Shown one piece after another: positions 1 to 10,213 of a stretch of 32,707 nucleotides of DNA (position 1 is the stretch's first letter; every line of letters begins with the position of its first letter). The notes under the pieces were generated by a model, which was not told where the DNA came from, did not search any database, and saw nothing but the letters and a program-made list of their open reading frames with translations. Made by a program: the position numbers and the translations under genes. The stretch lies in NCBI GenBank assembly GCA_002471575.1, contig DKQG01000010.1, positions 1 through 32,707 on the forward strand. Direction: 5' to 3'. This DNA comes from Alphaproteobacteria bacterium UBA7314 (lineage in GTDB: Bacteria; Pseudomonadota; Alphaproteobacteria; MPNO01; UBA830).

Positions 1-153
1 GGCCATTTTTTTTGCCCGAAATCTAAGTCAGGTACTTTAAAACTGCTGCGCGAGTGCCACGTCGGCGCATCACTTGAGCTCTCGTGATCGTTGAATCAAA
101 TGGTTCCGGCGTAGCCGGCCAAGCGGGCTTTCCGACAATATCTCCGAAGTTAC
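1..153. other. Left-edge segment without a confident gene
   Basis: This stretch lies downstream of the minus-strand hydrolase. No complete gene is recognisable. On the minus strand one frame stays open from the hydrolase end to a TAG at 23-25 and reads as protein-like residues (GNFGDIVGKPAWPATPEPFD and onward), but it has no proper start in the gap. An imperfect 20-nt palindrome (ATCAC..GAGCTC..GTGAT) sits at 69-88. No GC hairpin followed by a T-run was found for the hydrolase. Confidence 0.4.
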
Positions 154-1002
154 CTAGAGCATCTGCTCGAGTTCGGTGAGTAGATAGGGGCGGAACCGTT
201 CATAGTGTTCGATCATTGGAAAATGGCCAATGTCTTCCATAACGGTAAACCGGCAACCGGTGATTACATCGGCGGCCGCCTTGGTCATTTCCGGGGTCGC
301 CGAATAATCATATTCGCCGGTCAGCAACGACACCTTGCAGCAGTTTGTATCGATCGTCTTGATCGCTTCGCGCGCGTCCCAGTCGACGCAGTAATAATAC
401 ACGTCGCCCTTGTACACGCCGGGTCCGCCCTGACTGTAGTACCACCAGTTTTCGCGGCAGCCGGCTTCCGGCGATGACGGAGCGTTCAGTCCGTAGGTAT
501 AGCAGGCTGCCAGTTCGCCGCCGTGAATGGCTGGATGATGCAAGAAATTGTTGTCGCGGCCTTCGGCGAAAGCCGTGCTTTCAAGACCTATGATACCGGT
601 GATTTCTTCCTGGTAATCAGCTGCGACCTGCAGCGTCACCGCACCACCCATCGAACAACCCATCACGATCGGGTTCTTGACGCCCAGCGCTAGCCAGAAA
701 TCATGGATAAGGTTGGTGTAGACCTTGGTCGTCAGCTCGTATTTTTCCAGCCACCAGTTGTCGGGTGGGTTGGATCGGCCATGCAGCGGCATGTCGAAAG
801 CAATTACCCGGCACTTCGACGTTATCTCCGGGTCATTCAGTACATGCCGAAACTGGCGACTGTCGGTCCCGGCCGTATGCAGGCAGATCAGCGGGATACC
901 CTCGCCAGATTCTTCGTAGAAAATACGATATTTCCGGCCGAGGCTCTCGATATTGATGTAGCGGCCGACGATCGGCTCGAGTGCGGCATCAGGCTGCGGC
1001 AT
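154..1002 (-). CDS. Alpha/beta-fold hydrolase
   Basis: A 282-residue cytoplasmic hydrolase with no signal peptide. The fold is shown by the strand-plus-nucleophile-elbow motif GCSMGG near residues 115-120 (Ser nucleophile), an upstream HTAGTD oxyanion-hole loop near residue 42, a candidate acid in GEYDYSA, and a terminal GHFPM histidine. This is the complete Ser-Asp-His arrangement of esterase, C-C hydrolase and haloperoxidase-like enzymes. The substrate cannot be read from the sequence. Its ATG lies inside the 3' end of the SCP2-like gene (14-nt overlap), so the two are probably translated from one message. The upstream TRAP binding protein suggests a link to uptake of an organic acid or ester, but that is inference. 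Family assignment is firm; specificity is unknown. Confidence 0.88.
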   Translation of the reverse strand: MPQPDAALEPIVGRYINIESLGRKYRIFYEESGEGIPLICLHTAGTDSRQFRHVLNDPEITSKCRVIAFDMPLHGRSNPPDNWWLEKYELTTKVYTNLIHDFWLALGVKNPIVMGCSMGGAVTLQVAADYQEEITGIIGLESTAFAEGRDNNFLHHPAIHGGELAACYTYGLNAPSSPEAGCRENWWYYSQGGPGVYKGDVYYYCVDWDAREAIKTIDTNCCKVSLLTGEYDYSATPEMTKAAADVITGCRFTVMEDIGHFPMIEHYERFRPYLLTELEQML

Positions 1003-1396
1003 CGATTGGTTCCATCTGTTTAAGGATATTCATCATGCGATGCAGTGCGCGCGCGTTCTGCATGGTCGCGAGGCTGTTGCCGTCGAGCTGAAATTCGTCG
1101 ATGCGCATCAGCATGGCAAAAAAATCGTGATAAAGCGGTGGCGGGTTCGGGCTGATAAACTTGTTCCATACCGACATCGGCGCGCGGAGAGTGAAGGCGA
1201 CGGGGCGGTCGAAGCGAGGGTTATCGACTATCTCGACAATTTTTCCCCCGCGGACGGAAATCAAATAATCCGTACTTTCGAAGGAAATCTTGAAGTCTTC
1301 GGTGAACCATTCCCCTATAATCTCCATTTCCTTATCCGAATTGACAGCGTGACGGTAGGATTCCATCCACGGGAGCGAGGGCCGGTGATGCGCCAT
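989..1396 (-). CDS. SCP2-like lipid-binding-fold small protein
   Basis: A 135-residue protein. The open frame extends to 1567, but that extension would run through a terminator hairpin and the end of dctP. ATG 1396 has a GGAG five bases upstream and is the sensible start. The residues alternate in a way that recalls SCP2 sterol-carrier-like domains: a polar strand (DYLISVRGGKIVEI), a region ending FTLRAPMSVWNKFI, and a C-terminal helical stretch (FQLDGNSLATMQNARALHRMMNILKQM). Such domains bind acyl or other hydrophobic ligands in a cavity. There is no signal peptide. It overlaps the hydrolase by 14 nt and follows dctP after a strong terminator. The SCP2 assignment is from pattern memory and is moderate; a generic conserved hypothetical is the alternative. 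Confidence 0.72.
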   Translation of the reverse strand: MAHHRPSLPWMESYRHAVNSDKEMEIIGEWFTEDFKISFESTDYLISVRGGKIVEIVDNPRFDRPVAFTLRAPMSVWNKFISPNPPPLYHDFFAMLMRIDEFQLDGNSLATMQNARALHRMMNILKQMEPIDAAA

Positions 1397-1435
1397 TTTG
1401 TCTCCAATTTTCGTCGCATGTACCCAACATGGGGC

Positions 1436-1470
1436 AAAAAAAAACACCCCCGTCCGTGACGGGGGTGTTT
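1436..1470 (-). terminator. Strong Rho-independent terminator downstream of dctP
   Basis: A perfect 13-bp inverted repeat occupies 1442-1454 and 1458-1470 with a 3-nt loop (CGT). Read on the minus strand the stem ends in a run of nine T (complement of A 1436-1444), the classic intrinsic terminator form. It lies 17 nt past the dctP stop and only about 40 nt before the SCP2-like start, so it should end or attenuate the dctP message. Confidence 0.88.
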
Positions 1471-1487
1471 CTGAGTAAAGTTTCAAG

Positions 1488-2492
1488 TTAGCGGGTTGCT
1501 GCCGCTGCCTTTTTAAGCATTGCATAGATTTCTTTGGTCTTTGGATCTTCACCAAGAATTCTGTCACCGATTGGGCGAACCCGTTCGATCAGCTCTTTTT
1601 GCTCAGGAGCAGAGAGCTTGTATACGAAAGCACCTTTCTCGCCCGCCCACTTTTTCTCGGCAGCTCGGGTCAGGTCATGCCCCCACTTGCCAGCGTGGAC
1701 CGTCGAAGCTTTTGCAGCATCCATTACGACTTTCTTCAGGTCCTTGGGCAATTTATTAAGAAATGCCGTGCTAGTGAACGAACCACATGTGATCTGCGCC
1801 ATTCCCGTCAGGGTGATGTGCTTGGCCACTGTCCAAAATTTAGAGGGATGCATCACACCGATGCTACTCCGGACTCCGTCGATCGTTTTGCGCTGCATCG
1901 AGGGCAGAACTTCTGAGTACGGAATGGGCACACCAGTTGCGCCCAGTGATCCGATCACTTCTCGTTCGAGCGGCGTGGCGAGAACCCTGATTTTCCGGCC
2001 TTTTAGGTCGGCCAATTTTTTGAACGGCTTGATCGTCGCAACAGATGTTCCTCCGCAACCCCACATTGACATGACGACGAAACCTTTTTTCGCGCCCATT
2101 TGGGTAAACTTATTGAAGAATTCCGGCTGGTTGATCGCTCGAGTCGCATGATTTTCATCCGTAAACATGCCGGGCGCATCAGTCACCATGAAGCGTTTAT
2201 CAATACCGATAAAAAACCCAGGGGGAATCATGAAAGTTTCCTGAGTCCCAAGTTGGATTGCCTCGATTTGTCTCGGAATTTTACCGAGTTGGGCCGCAGG
2301 AAAGACGCCAACCTTAATCCGGCCATTTGATTTGGCCTCGATTTCTTTTTTCAGCCAATTTGACTTGAAATGGTTGGAGTCGTTGATCGTCACCATGCCG
2401 ATCTTCATGTTGATTGTCTTTGCGTTCGCAGGACCGGCGACAAAGGCCGCGCCTGCCGCCAGCGCGACGATTGCAGTAGTGAGTGTTTTCAT
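1488..2492 (-). CDS. TRAP transporter substrate-binding protein, DctP family
   Basis: 334 residues. A Sec signal peptide (KTLTTAIVALAAGAAFVAGPANA) with AxA-type cleavage near residue 24 places it in the periplasm. The family is shown by the mature start (INMKIGMVTINDSNHF), the block GRKIRVLATPLEREVIGSLG with its ligand-binding arginine, and the block IPYSEVLPSMQRKTIDGV, which is typical of the domain-crossing region of DctP proteins. These proteins capture carboxylates or related solutes for the DctQ/DctM membrane subunits. No DctQ or DctM gene is in the window, so it is an orphan here. GGGAG stands 7 nt before the ATG. A strong terminator follows. The specific ligand is unknown. Confidence 0.9.
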   Translation of the reverse strand: MKTLTTAIVALAAGAAFVAGPANAKTINMKIGMVTINDSNHFKSNWLKKEIEAKSNGRIKVGVFPAAQLGKIPRQIEAIQLGTQETFMIPPGFFIGIDKRFMVTDAPGMFTDENHATRAINQPEFFNKFTQMGAKKGFVVMSMWGCGGTSVATIKPFKKLADLKGRKIRVLATPLEREVIGSLGATGVPIPYSEVLPSMQRKTIDGVRSSIGVMHPSKFWTVAKHITLTGMAQITCGSFTSTAFLNKLPKDLKKVVMDAAKASTVHAGKWGHDLTRAAEKKWAGEKGAFVYKLSAPEQKELIERVRPIGDRILGEDPKTKEIYAMLKKAAAATR

Positions 2493-2600
2493 CGTGTATC
2501 TCCCGATTTGTGATGGTTTCCTGATGCGGTACGGTCAATGAAGTGCCGTACACTCGTTGTCGGGGCGAAAACTAGCACAAGGTCACAGCGCACTGCAAAC

Positions 2601-2616
2601 TTAGTTAGATAGCTAA
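2601..2616. promoter_or_regulatory. Candidate operator palindrome upstream of dctP
   Basis: The sequence TTAGTTAGATAGCTAA is an imperfect dyad (outer TTAG/CTAA and inner TA/TA match). It lies about 110 nt upstream of the dctP ATG in an AT-richer stretch. It could be a regulator site controlling dctP, but no regulator gene is adjacent and one copy is weak evidence. Confidence 0.25.
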
Positions 2617-2641
2617 TGAACCATCGGGCTTGGTTAACGCG

Positions 2642-2969
2642 CCATATATATTCTATTTCCAGATTGCGGACCCTGACATCCGAGACATTGGTCGTGTTGT
2701 GTTCGACCGGGGCAGCACAAGACATGGTAAGGCCATTTTCGTAGTCGACCCTTTTCTCACTGCCGTTCGCGCCCTGTAGCAGCAGCGCGCGGCTTAATTG
2801 TTGTTCGGTCACGTAATCGTATTCGTAGCGTTGCCAGCTGGTCTGGTCGCCCGGCTGGAACACCCCACTGAGTGATACGCGAGAGGTCTTCGTCGAGCAG
2901 AAGCGTGAATTGGGCGAGTTCCGCGGTGGCTAGTTCGCTGGCGGTCTTGCGGGCCAGATGTTTGGACAT
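2642..2969 (-). pseudogene. Broken cupin-domain gene
   Basis: An ATG at 2969 with an excellent AGGAGG ribosome site starts a frame (MSKHLARKTASELATAELAQ...DEDLSRITQW) that then becomes nonsense. Dropping one base from the GGGG run (plus-strand CCCC 2863-2866) joins it to a second frame reading VFQPGDQTSWQRYEYDYV...GAN-GSEKRVDYENGLTMSCAAPVEHNTTNVSDV...NLEIEYIW. That is the shape of small cupins (PPG..T.WHRHEYDYV ... G.S...AGVEHNV.N ... EIE). The metal motif HxH is changed to QxY (WQRYEY), and no stop codon occurs where such proteins end; the frame runs on to the dctP start. Frameshift, loss of metal ligands and loss of the stop together indicate a decaying gene. The cupin identity is from motif recognition. 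Confidence 0.65.
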
Positions 2970-3029
2970 GATGCCTCCTGGTGTCGGCGGTTCTAGCCAA
3001 ACAGCCCGGCAGCCGTCTAGAATCCGTAT

Positions 3030-4322
3030 ATGGCAGACAATCCTCAGGTGTCGTGGACAGCGCGGCTTCGCGATCCCCGCTTTCGCACGATTTTCTTTTT
3101 CGGCATGGCCAGTGGCCTGCCGTCATCGCTGGTGTTTGCCACCTTGTCGATCTGGCTGCGCGAAGAGGGCGTTTCACGCACCTCCATCGGGCTGATCGGG
3201 GCAGCCGCGACACCTTACGCAATCAACTTTCTGTGGGCGCCGTTCGTCGACAGGTTTCGGTTGGGGCGGCTGCAGATCGCACTGGGACAGAGACGATCAT
3301 GGATATTCGCGTGCCAGGCTCTGTTGATCCCGGCGGTTGTGGCGATGGGACTGCAGAACCCGCAGAGCGGGGCAGTCGTTCTCGGACTGTGTGCATTGGC
3401 GGTCTCCACCCTTTCGGCAACGCAGGACGTGGCGATAGATGCGTACCGGATTGAGATACTGGAACCCCACGAATATGGCGCCGGCGCGGCGCTGGCGATT
3501 TATGGCTGGCACACAGGCGCCTTCGTGACCGGTGCGGGCGCACTCTACGTCGCGGCCTTCGGGGGCTGGTCGGCTGCTTATTGCGCCGCCGCGCTCTGCG
3601 TCGGGCTAGTGGCCCTCGCCACGCTTCGCGCCGAGGAACCGGATCGTCCGGCTGATGTGCTGGCACAGGCGCGGAATGCACTTGATTGGTTGCGCGGTTC
3701 TGCCGTAGCGCCCCTGAGAGATTTCTTCGGTCGACTGGGCTGGTTGGCTGCGCTCGTTCTCGCCGTTATCGTCTTCTACAAATTCGGCGATGCCATGCTG
3801 GGTCGGATGGCAGGGGTGTTTTACGTCGATCTGGGTTTTACGAAAGTTGAGATCGCCAATTACACCAAGTCAGTCGGCCTGTTTGCCACTTTGGTCGGTG
3901 TCGGGGTCGGGGGCTGGGTATGCATCCGGATAGGGATTATGCGGGCGATGTTTCTCGGCGCATTCCTCATGATGGTGACGAACCTGGCTTTTGCCTTTCT
4001 TGCGACCAGCGGCAAAAGTTTCGAGTTACTGGCCACCGTCGTGTTCTTCGACAATCTGACCGGCGGCATGGCAACGACGGCGTTCGTCGCCTATTTATCG
4101 AGCCTGTGCAACATCGCGTTCACGGCGACGCAATATGCGCTGTTGGCCTCGCTCGGCAATTTCGCGCGCATACAGCTTGGCTCCGTGTCCGGCTGGGCGG
4201 TAGACAGTTTCGGCGGCGACTGGACCCTCTTCTTCGTGGGCGTTGCCGCGATGTCTATACCTGCGATCCTGCTGCTCTGGCTTTTGGTCCGCCTGATGCC
4301 TGAAATCGAGCGGCAGGGTTAA
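3030..4322 (+). CDS. ampG: AmpG-like MFS permease
   Basis: A 430-residue inner-membrane protein of about 12 hydrophobic segments. It shows the AmpG-type signature: FFFGMASGLPSSLVFATLSI at the first helix, WLREEGVSRTSIGLIGAAATPY, NFLWAPFVDR between helices 2 and 3, LGQRRSW, and SATQDVAIDAYRIEILEP. AmpG imports GlcNAc-anhydroMurNAc muropeptides released during wall turnover and feeds wall recycling. The family has divergent paralogues in alphaproteobacteria, so the exact substrate is less certain than the fold. No clear Shine-Dalgarno precedes ATG 3030. It is divergent from the broken cupin gene (60-nt gap) and convergent with maeB. The 170-nt gap after its stop (4323-4492) holds no recognisable gene or clear terminator. 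Confidence 0.85.
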   Translation: MADNPQVSWTARLRDPRFRTIFFFGMASGLPSSLVFATLSIWLREEGVSRTSIGLIGAAATPYAINFLWAPFVDRFRLGRLQIALGQRRSWIFACQALLIPAVVAMGLQNPQSGAVVLGLCALAVSTLSATQDVAIDAYRIEILEPHEYGAGAALAIYGWHTGAFVTGAGALYVAAFGGWSAAYCAAALCVGLVALATLRAEEPDRPADVLAQARNALDWLRGSAVAPLRDFFGRLGWLAALVLAVIVFYKFGDAMLGRMAGVFYVDLGFTKVEIANYTKSVGLFATLVGVGVGGWVCIRIGIMRAMFLGAFLMMVTNLAFAFLATSGKSFELLATVVFFDNLTGGMATTAFVAYLSSLCNIAFTATQYALLASLGNFARIQLGSVSGWAVDSFGGDWTLFFVGVAAMSIPAILLLWLLVRLMPEIERQG

Positions 4323-4492
4323 TCTATTCGATCAATATGCGTCGCGCGGAGATATTGCTGATGCAGCTGCGTTCTTCTTCATGCTCAAAGGTATGTTTAC
4401 CTGACCGGGGCTGCCGCTAAACCATCGTAGCTTCTGCGTCCAGCGCATATCCCGCCGCGGCGAACGACCGTTTCCGCCTTGCGGTGAGCGGC

Positions 4493-6838
<2,346 letters not shown>

Positions 6839-6880
6839 GCTGAAAAAGCCTTTGTGGTGTCCATGCCGATTCGGAAATAC

Positions 6881-6909
6881 AGGATAGTGGCGAAACAGCG
6901 TCACTCCAA
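6881..6909 (-). promoter_or_regulatory. Candidate sigma-70-type promoter for maeB
   Basis: On the minus strand TTGGAG (6909-6904) and TATCCT (6886-6881) are separated by exactly 17 nt. The -10 end is about 42 nt before the maeB ATG. The -35 match is only partial, so this is a candidate. It lies in the divergent maeB/mutS gap, where the mutS promoter must also be. Confidence 0.35.
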
Positions 6910-6924
6910 CCGCGCATTCATGAC

Positions 6925-9705
6925 ATGCTTTTGCACCGATTCTCTCTGGCCGGTTCGAACGCGCGCAACGCTGTGATATTTTCGGGTGTGGCAGAAACGG
7001 CAAATATATCGACAGACACACCGAAAGCGTTGGCGGCGCCGGCTTCCGAGAAAAAGGTGGCGGCGAGCGCGAGTGCTGCTTCAACGCCAATGATGACGCA
7101 GTTTCTCGAAATCAAGAATGCGCATCCGGACGCGTTGCTGTTCTATCGCATGGGCGATTTCTACGAGATGTTCTTCGATGACGCCGAACAGGCCGCGGCG
7201 GCACTCGATATAACGCTAACAAAACGCGGCAAGCACCAGGGAGCCGATATCCCGATGTGCGGTGTGCCGGTGCATGCTGCTGAGTCCTATCTGTCCCGCC
7301 TTATCCGAAAAGGATACCGTGTCGCAGTTTGCGAACAGACCGAAGACCCTGCGGAGGCGAAAAAGCGAGGTTCCAAGGCAGTGGTGCGGCGGGAAGTCGT
7401 GCGCGTTGTCACGCCGGGCACCATAACCGAGGATGCGTTGCTCGATGCGCGCCGGCACAATTATCTGGCCGCTATCGCCGATGCCGGCGGGGGACTTGGG
7501 TTGGCGTGGCTCGACGTTTCGACTGGTGCGTTTTTCGCCCAGCCGGTCGATGCATCGGGGTTGGCCGCAACCCTGGCGCGGATAGAACCCGGCGAACTGC
7601 TGGTGCCGGAACGCCTGACGGGACAAACTGAATTTTTGGATGTCTTCGACGATTTCTCTGACGCCATTGCGCCCCTGCCCGATTCCAGCTTTGACAGCGA
7701 AGCGGCACGCCGGCGGTTGCAGGAAATTTATGAGGTGAAAGCGCTTGATGCGTTCGGCGATTACGGGCGGGCAGAGATGTCCGCAGCGGGAGCGGTCGTC
7801 GGCTACGTCGAACTCACGCAGAAAGGCAAACTGCCGCGCCTGCAGCGGCCCCGGCGGCTCGGCGGCGGCGAAACCATGGAGATCGATGCGGCGACCCGCC
7901 GTAATCTCGAGCTGGTGCAGACTATGTCAGGCGGCCGCGAAGGATCGCTGTTGTCGGTCGTCGACCGCACGGTTACCGGTCCGGGCGGGCGTTTGCTATG
8001 GGCATGGCTGGCCGCGCCGCTGACGGAAGTGGATCTGATACGCCAGCGCCATGATGCCATTGCCTGGTTCGCATCGGCGATGCGCGATCGCGACGACGTT
8101 CGTAGCCGTTTGCGGGAAGCCCCCGACATGGAGCGCGCGCTGTCGCGGTTGACGCTTGGCCGCGGCGGCCCCCGCGATCTCGGCGCGCTGCGCGATGGTC
8201 TATCCGTGGCCGCAGACCTGCAGGCGCATTTAAAGACAGCGGATGCCCCGGCACCCGAACTGACGCGGGCGGCATCCGATCTCGGCGATCACGCTGTGCT
8301 GATTGACCGGCTATCGCGCGCACTGGATGAAGTACTGCCGCTTATTACCCGCGATGGCGGATTTATTCGGGCGGGCTATGCCCCCGATCTGGACGAACTT
8401 CGCCAGCTGCGCGACGAAAGCCGTAAACATATCGCTGCCCTGCAGGCGCGCTACGCAAACGACACCGGCATCGCGTCGCTGAAGATCCGGCATAATAACG
8501 TGCTCGGTTACTTTATCGATGTGACATCAGCGCAGGCCGACAAGATGCCCACCGGCGACGACAGTCCATTCATTCACCGCCAGACGCTTGCAAGCGCGAT
8601 GCGGTTCACTACCGTTGAACTGGGCGATCTTGAAGGCAAGCTCGCACAGGCGGGTGAACGCGCGCTGGCAATGGAACTTGAACTGTTCGAGGATTTGGTC
8701 ACCGAGGCGACAGGCAGGGCCGTGGATATATCGCTTGCCGCCACCGCTTTGGCGCGGCTTGATGTTTACGTATCGCTTGCGGTGCTTGCCGCCGAGCGGC
8801 ACTATGTTCGGCCGATGGTCGATGAGACGTCGGCATTCCATGTCAGGGGTGGCCGGCACCCTGTCGTAGAAGCGGCGCTCGCCCCCGCCCGCGAAAGAGA
8901 CTTTATCGCCAACGACTGTAATCTCGCCGACGATCAACGGCTGTGGCTGGTAACCGGGCCAAACATGGCAGGTAAATCTACCTTCCTGCGTCAGAACGCG
9001 CTGATTACGGTGCTGGCTCAGGCCGGCTCTTTCGTGCCGGCAGACGATGCCCATATCGGCGTCGTGGATCGCCTGTTTAGCCGTGTCGGCGCGGCTGACG
9101 ACTTGGCACGTGGTCGCTCTACTTTCATGGTTGAAATGGTCGAAACCGCAACCATCTTGAACCAAGCCACTGATCGGTCGCTAGTGATCCTAGATGAAAT
9201 CGGACGCGGCACGGCGACGTTCGACGGCTTGTCGATCGCTTGGGCTACACTGGAGAGTCTGCACCAGGTCAATCGTTGCCGCTCGCTATTCGCAACCCAC
9301 TTCCACGAACTGACGTCACTGACGTCGCGTCTCGAGGCGCTGTCTTGTCATTCCATGCGGGTGAAGGAGTGGGGGGGTGAGGTTGTTTTTCTGCACGAAG
9401 TGATCGCTGGCACCGCCGATCAATCCTACGGCGTGCATGTTGCAAAGCTTGCCGGCTTGCCTCCTGCCGTCGTCGCCCGCGCCCATGAAGTTCTGCGCAT
9501 TCTGGAAGAAGGCGAACAGTCGGGCGCGTTGGCCAGGCTGGCCGAAGATCTGCCGCTGTTTTCCGCATCGGTGACTGAGGCGCCGGCCGCGGCCGCACCT
9601 TCCGCGGTCGAGGAGGCGCTCGGCGATATAAATCCGGACGAACTGTCGCCGCGCGAAGCGCTGGAATTACTCTATCGGCTGAAAGGCCTCACCGGCGACT
9701 CATAG
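6925..9705 (+). CDS. mutS: DNA mismatch repair ATPase MutS
   Basis: Recognises base mismatches and small loops and recruits MutL. 926 residues from ATG 6925; GTG 6988 is an equally possible start, since the family block STPMMTQFLEIK begins only around residue 54 and a 10-30 residue leader is usual. No clear Shine-Dalgarno decides this. Mismatch-contact motif GDFYEMF is at residues 77-83 (Phe79, Glu81). The connector and lever domains follow, including HNNVLGYFIDVT. The ATPase has Walker A GPNMAGKST (678-686), Walker B ILDEIGRGTATFDG (Asp757, Glu758) and the THFHEL signature. The C-terminal segment SPREALELLYRLKGL resembles the MutS tetramerisation tail. It heads a plus-strand block with glnD, murJ and trpS, but a 0.7-kb gap with a dead gene separates it from glnD. 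Confidence 0.97.
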   Translation: MLLHRFSLAGSNARNAVIFSGVAETANISTDTPKALAAPASEKKVAASASAASTPMMTQFLEIKNAHPDALLFYRMGDFYEMFFDDAEQAAAALDITLTKRGKHQGADIPMCGVPVHAAESYLSRLIRKGYRVAVCEQTEDPAEAKKRGSKAVVRREVVRVVTPGTITEDALLDARRHNYLAAIADAGGGLGLAWLDVSTGAFFAQPVDASGLAATLARIEPGELLVPERLTGQTEFLDVFDDFSDAIAPLPDSSFDSEAARRRLQEIYEVKALDAFGDYGRAEMSAAGAVVGYVELTQKGKLPRLQRPRRLGGGETMEIDAATRRNLELVQTMSGGREGSLLSVVDRTVTGPGGRLLWAWLAAPLTEVDLIRQRHDAIAWFASAMRDRDDVRSRLREAPDMERALSRLTLGRGGPRDLGALRDGLSVAADLQAHLKTADAPAPELTRAASDLGDHAVLIDRLSRALDEVLPLITRDGGFIRAGYAPDLDELRQLRDESRKHIAALQARYANDTGIASLKIRHNNVLGYFIDVTSAQADKMPTGDDSPFIHRQTLASAMRFTTVELGDLEGKLAQAGERALAMELELFEDLVTEATGRAVDISLAATALARLDVYVSLAVLAAERHYVRPMVDETSAFHVRGGRHPVVEAALAPARERDFIANDCNLADDQRLWLVTGPNMAGKSTFLRQNALITVLAQAGSFVPADDAHIGVVDRLFSRVGAADDLARGRSTFMVEMVETATILNQATDRSLVILDEIGRGTATFDGLSIAWATLESLHQVNRCRSLFATHFHELTSLTSRLEALSCHSMRVKEWGGEVVFLHEVIAGTADQSYGVHVAKLAGLPPAVVARAHEVLRILEEGEQSGALARLAEDLPLFSASVTEAPAAAAPSAVEEALGDINPDELSPREALELLYRLKGLTGDS

Positions 9706-9732
9706 ACCCAGCGAGCCCGGCGGCGGCTTGCC

Positions 9733-10213
9733 TTAGCCGGGATGTACCGCATCGAAGCTGTTGCAGGTAGGCTGGGCCTCGTCGGAGTAAAACGAATCAT
9801 ACAGGGGCGGCAGATCATCGACGATGTTGTTCACTGGCACCTCAAGGCGATGGATATATGCGATGCATTCGAACCAGTCTCACTCGAATGCATATAGCAT
9901 TCTAGTTATCCGCGACGAGCCCGATCGATCCCGGTATCGGACATAGCGGAGAATGACGCGTATGTGGCGGTAGCATTAATACTTCGCCTTGATTGATGCG
10001 GACATCTCTGATCTCTCCCTCGTCGACGACCTACAGGATCATGTCGCCTTTACGCCGATATGAAGAACTCCGAGACCGGATCGTCGCGAAAATCGACCCG
10101 CGTATTCGGCCCCCGATGATCTGCGCAATTATGCCTTCTTCTTCTTAGGGCAGCTTTTTGCCAATCGGCGGTTTGAGCTTGTCGCGGAATTGGTCGATCC
10201 AGTGGTCGAGATC
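9733..10213 (-). pseudogene. Decayed 3-hydroxyanthranilate 3,4-dioxygenase gene
   Basis: Four collinear pieces of this iron-dependent cupin enzyme (kynurenine/quinolinate pathway) can be read on the minus strand, each in a different frame from the last. They are 10213-10145 (DLDHWIDQFRDKLKPPIGKK, ending in a stop), 10109-10062 (PNTRVDFRDDPVSEFF), 10051-9902 (KGDMILQVVDEGEIRDVRIN, QGEVLMLPPHTRHSP, ending in a stop), and 9879-9733 (DWFECIAY, VPVNNIVDDLPPLYDSFYSD, TC...VHPG, stop). Compared with the family, the first iron histidine of the YHVDPGEEFF block is Arg, and the C-terminal CxxC pairs have each lost one Cys. Three frame changes, internal stops and lost ligands make it non-functional. The identification rests on remembered family motifs but spans the whole protein. 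Confidence 0.85.

Noticed and set aside
106..118. CCGGC-GTA-GCCGG hairpin after the hydrolase as a terminator
   Set aside because: Only a 5-bp stem with no T-run on the minus strand.
2489..2863. Minus-strand open frame of 124 codons as an independent gene
   Set aside because: It has no ribosome site at its own ATG, begins inside the cupin sequence, and its last third is not protein-like; it is better explained as the second frame of the broken cupin gene.
4323..4492. Possible small gene or terminator between the AmpG-like gene and maeB
   Set aside because: No frame with start, ribosome site and plausible protein, and no stem with a T-run, was found.
9716..9741. CCCGGC/GCCGGG hairpin after mutS as a terminator
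   Set aside because: No T-run follows in either direction, and the right arm coincides with the conserved end of the decayed 3-HAO gene.
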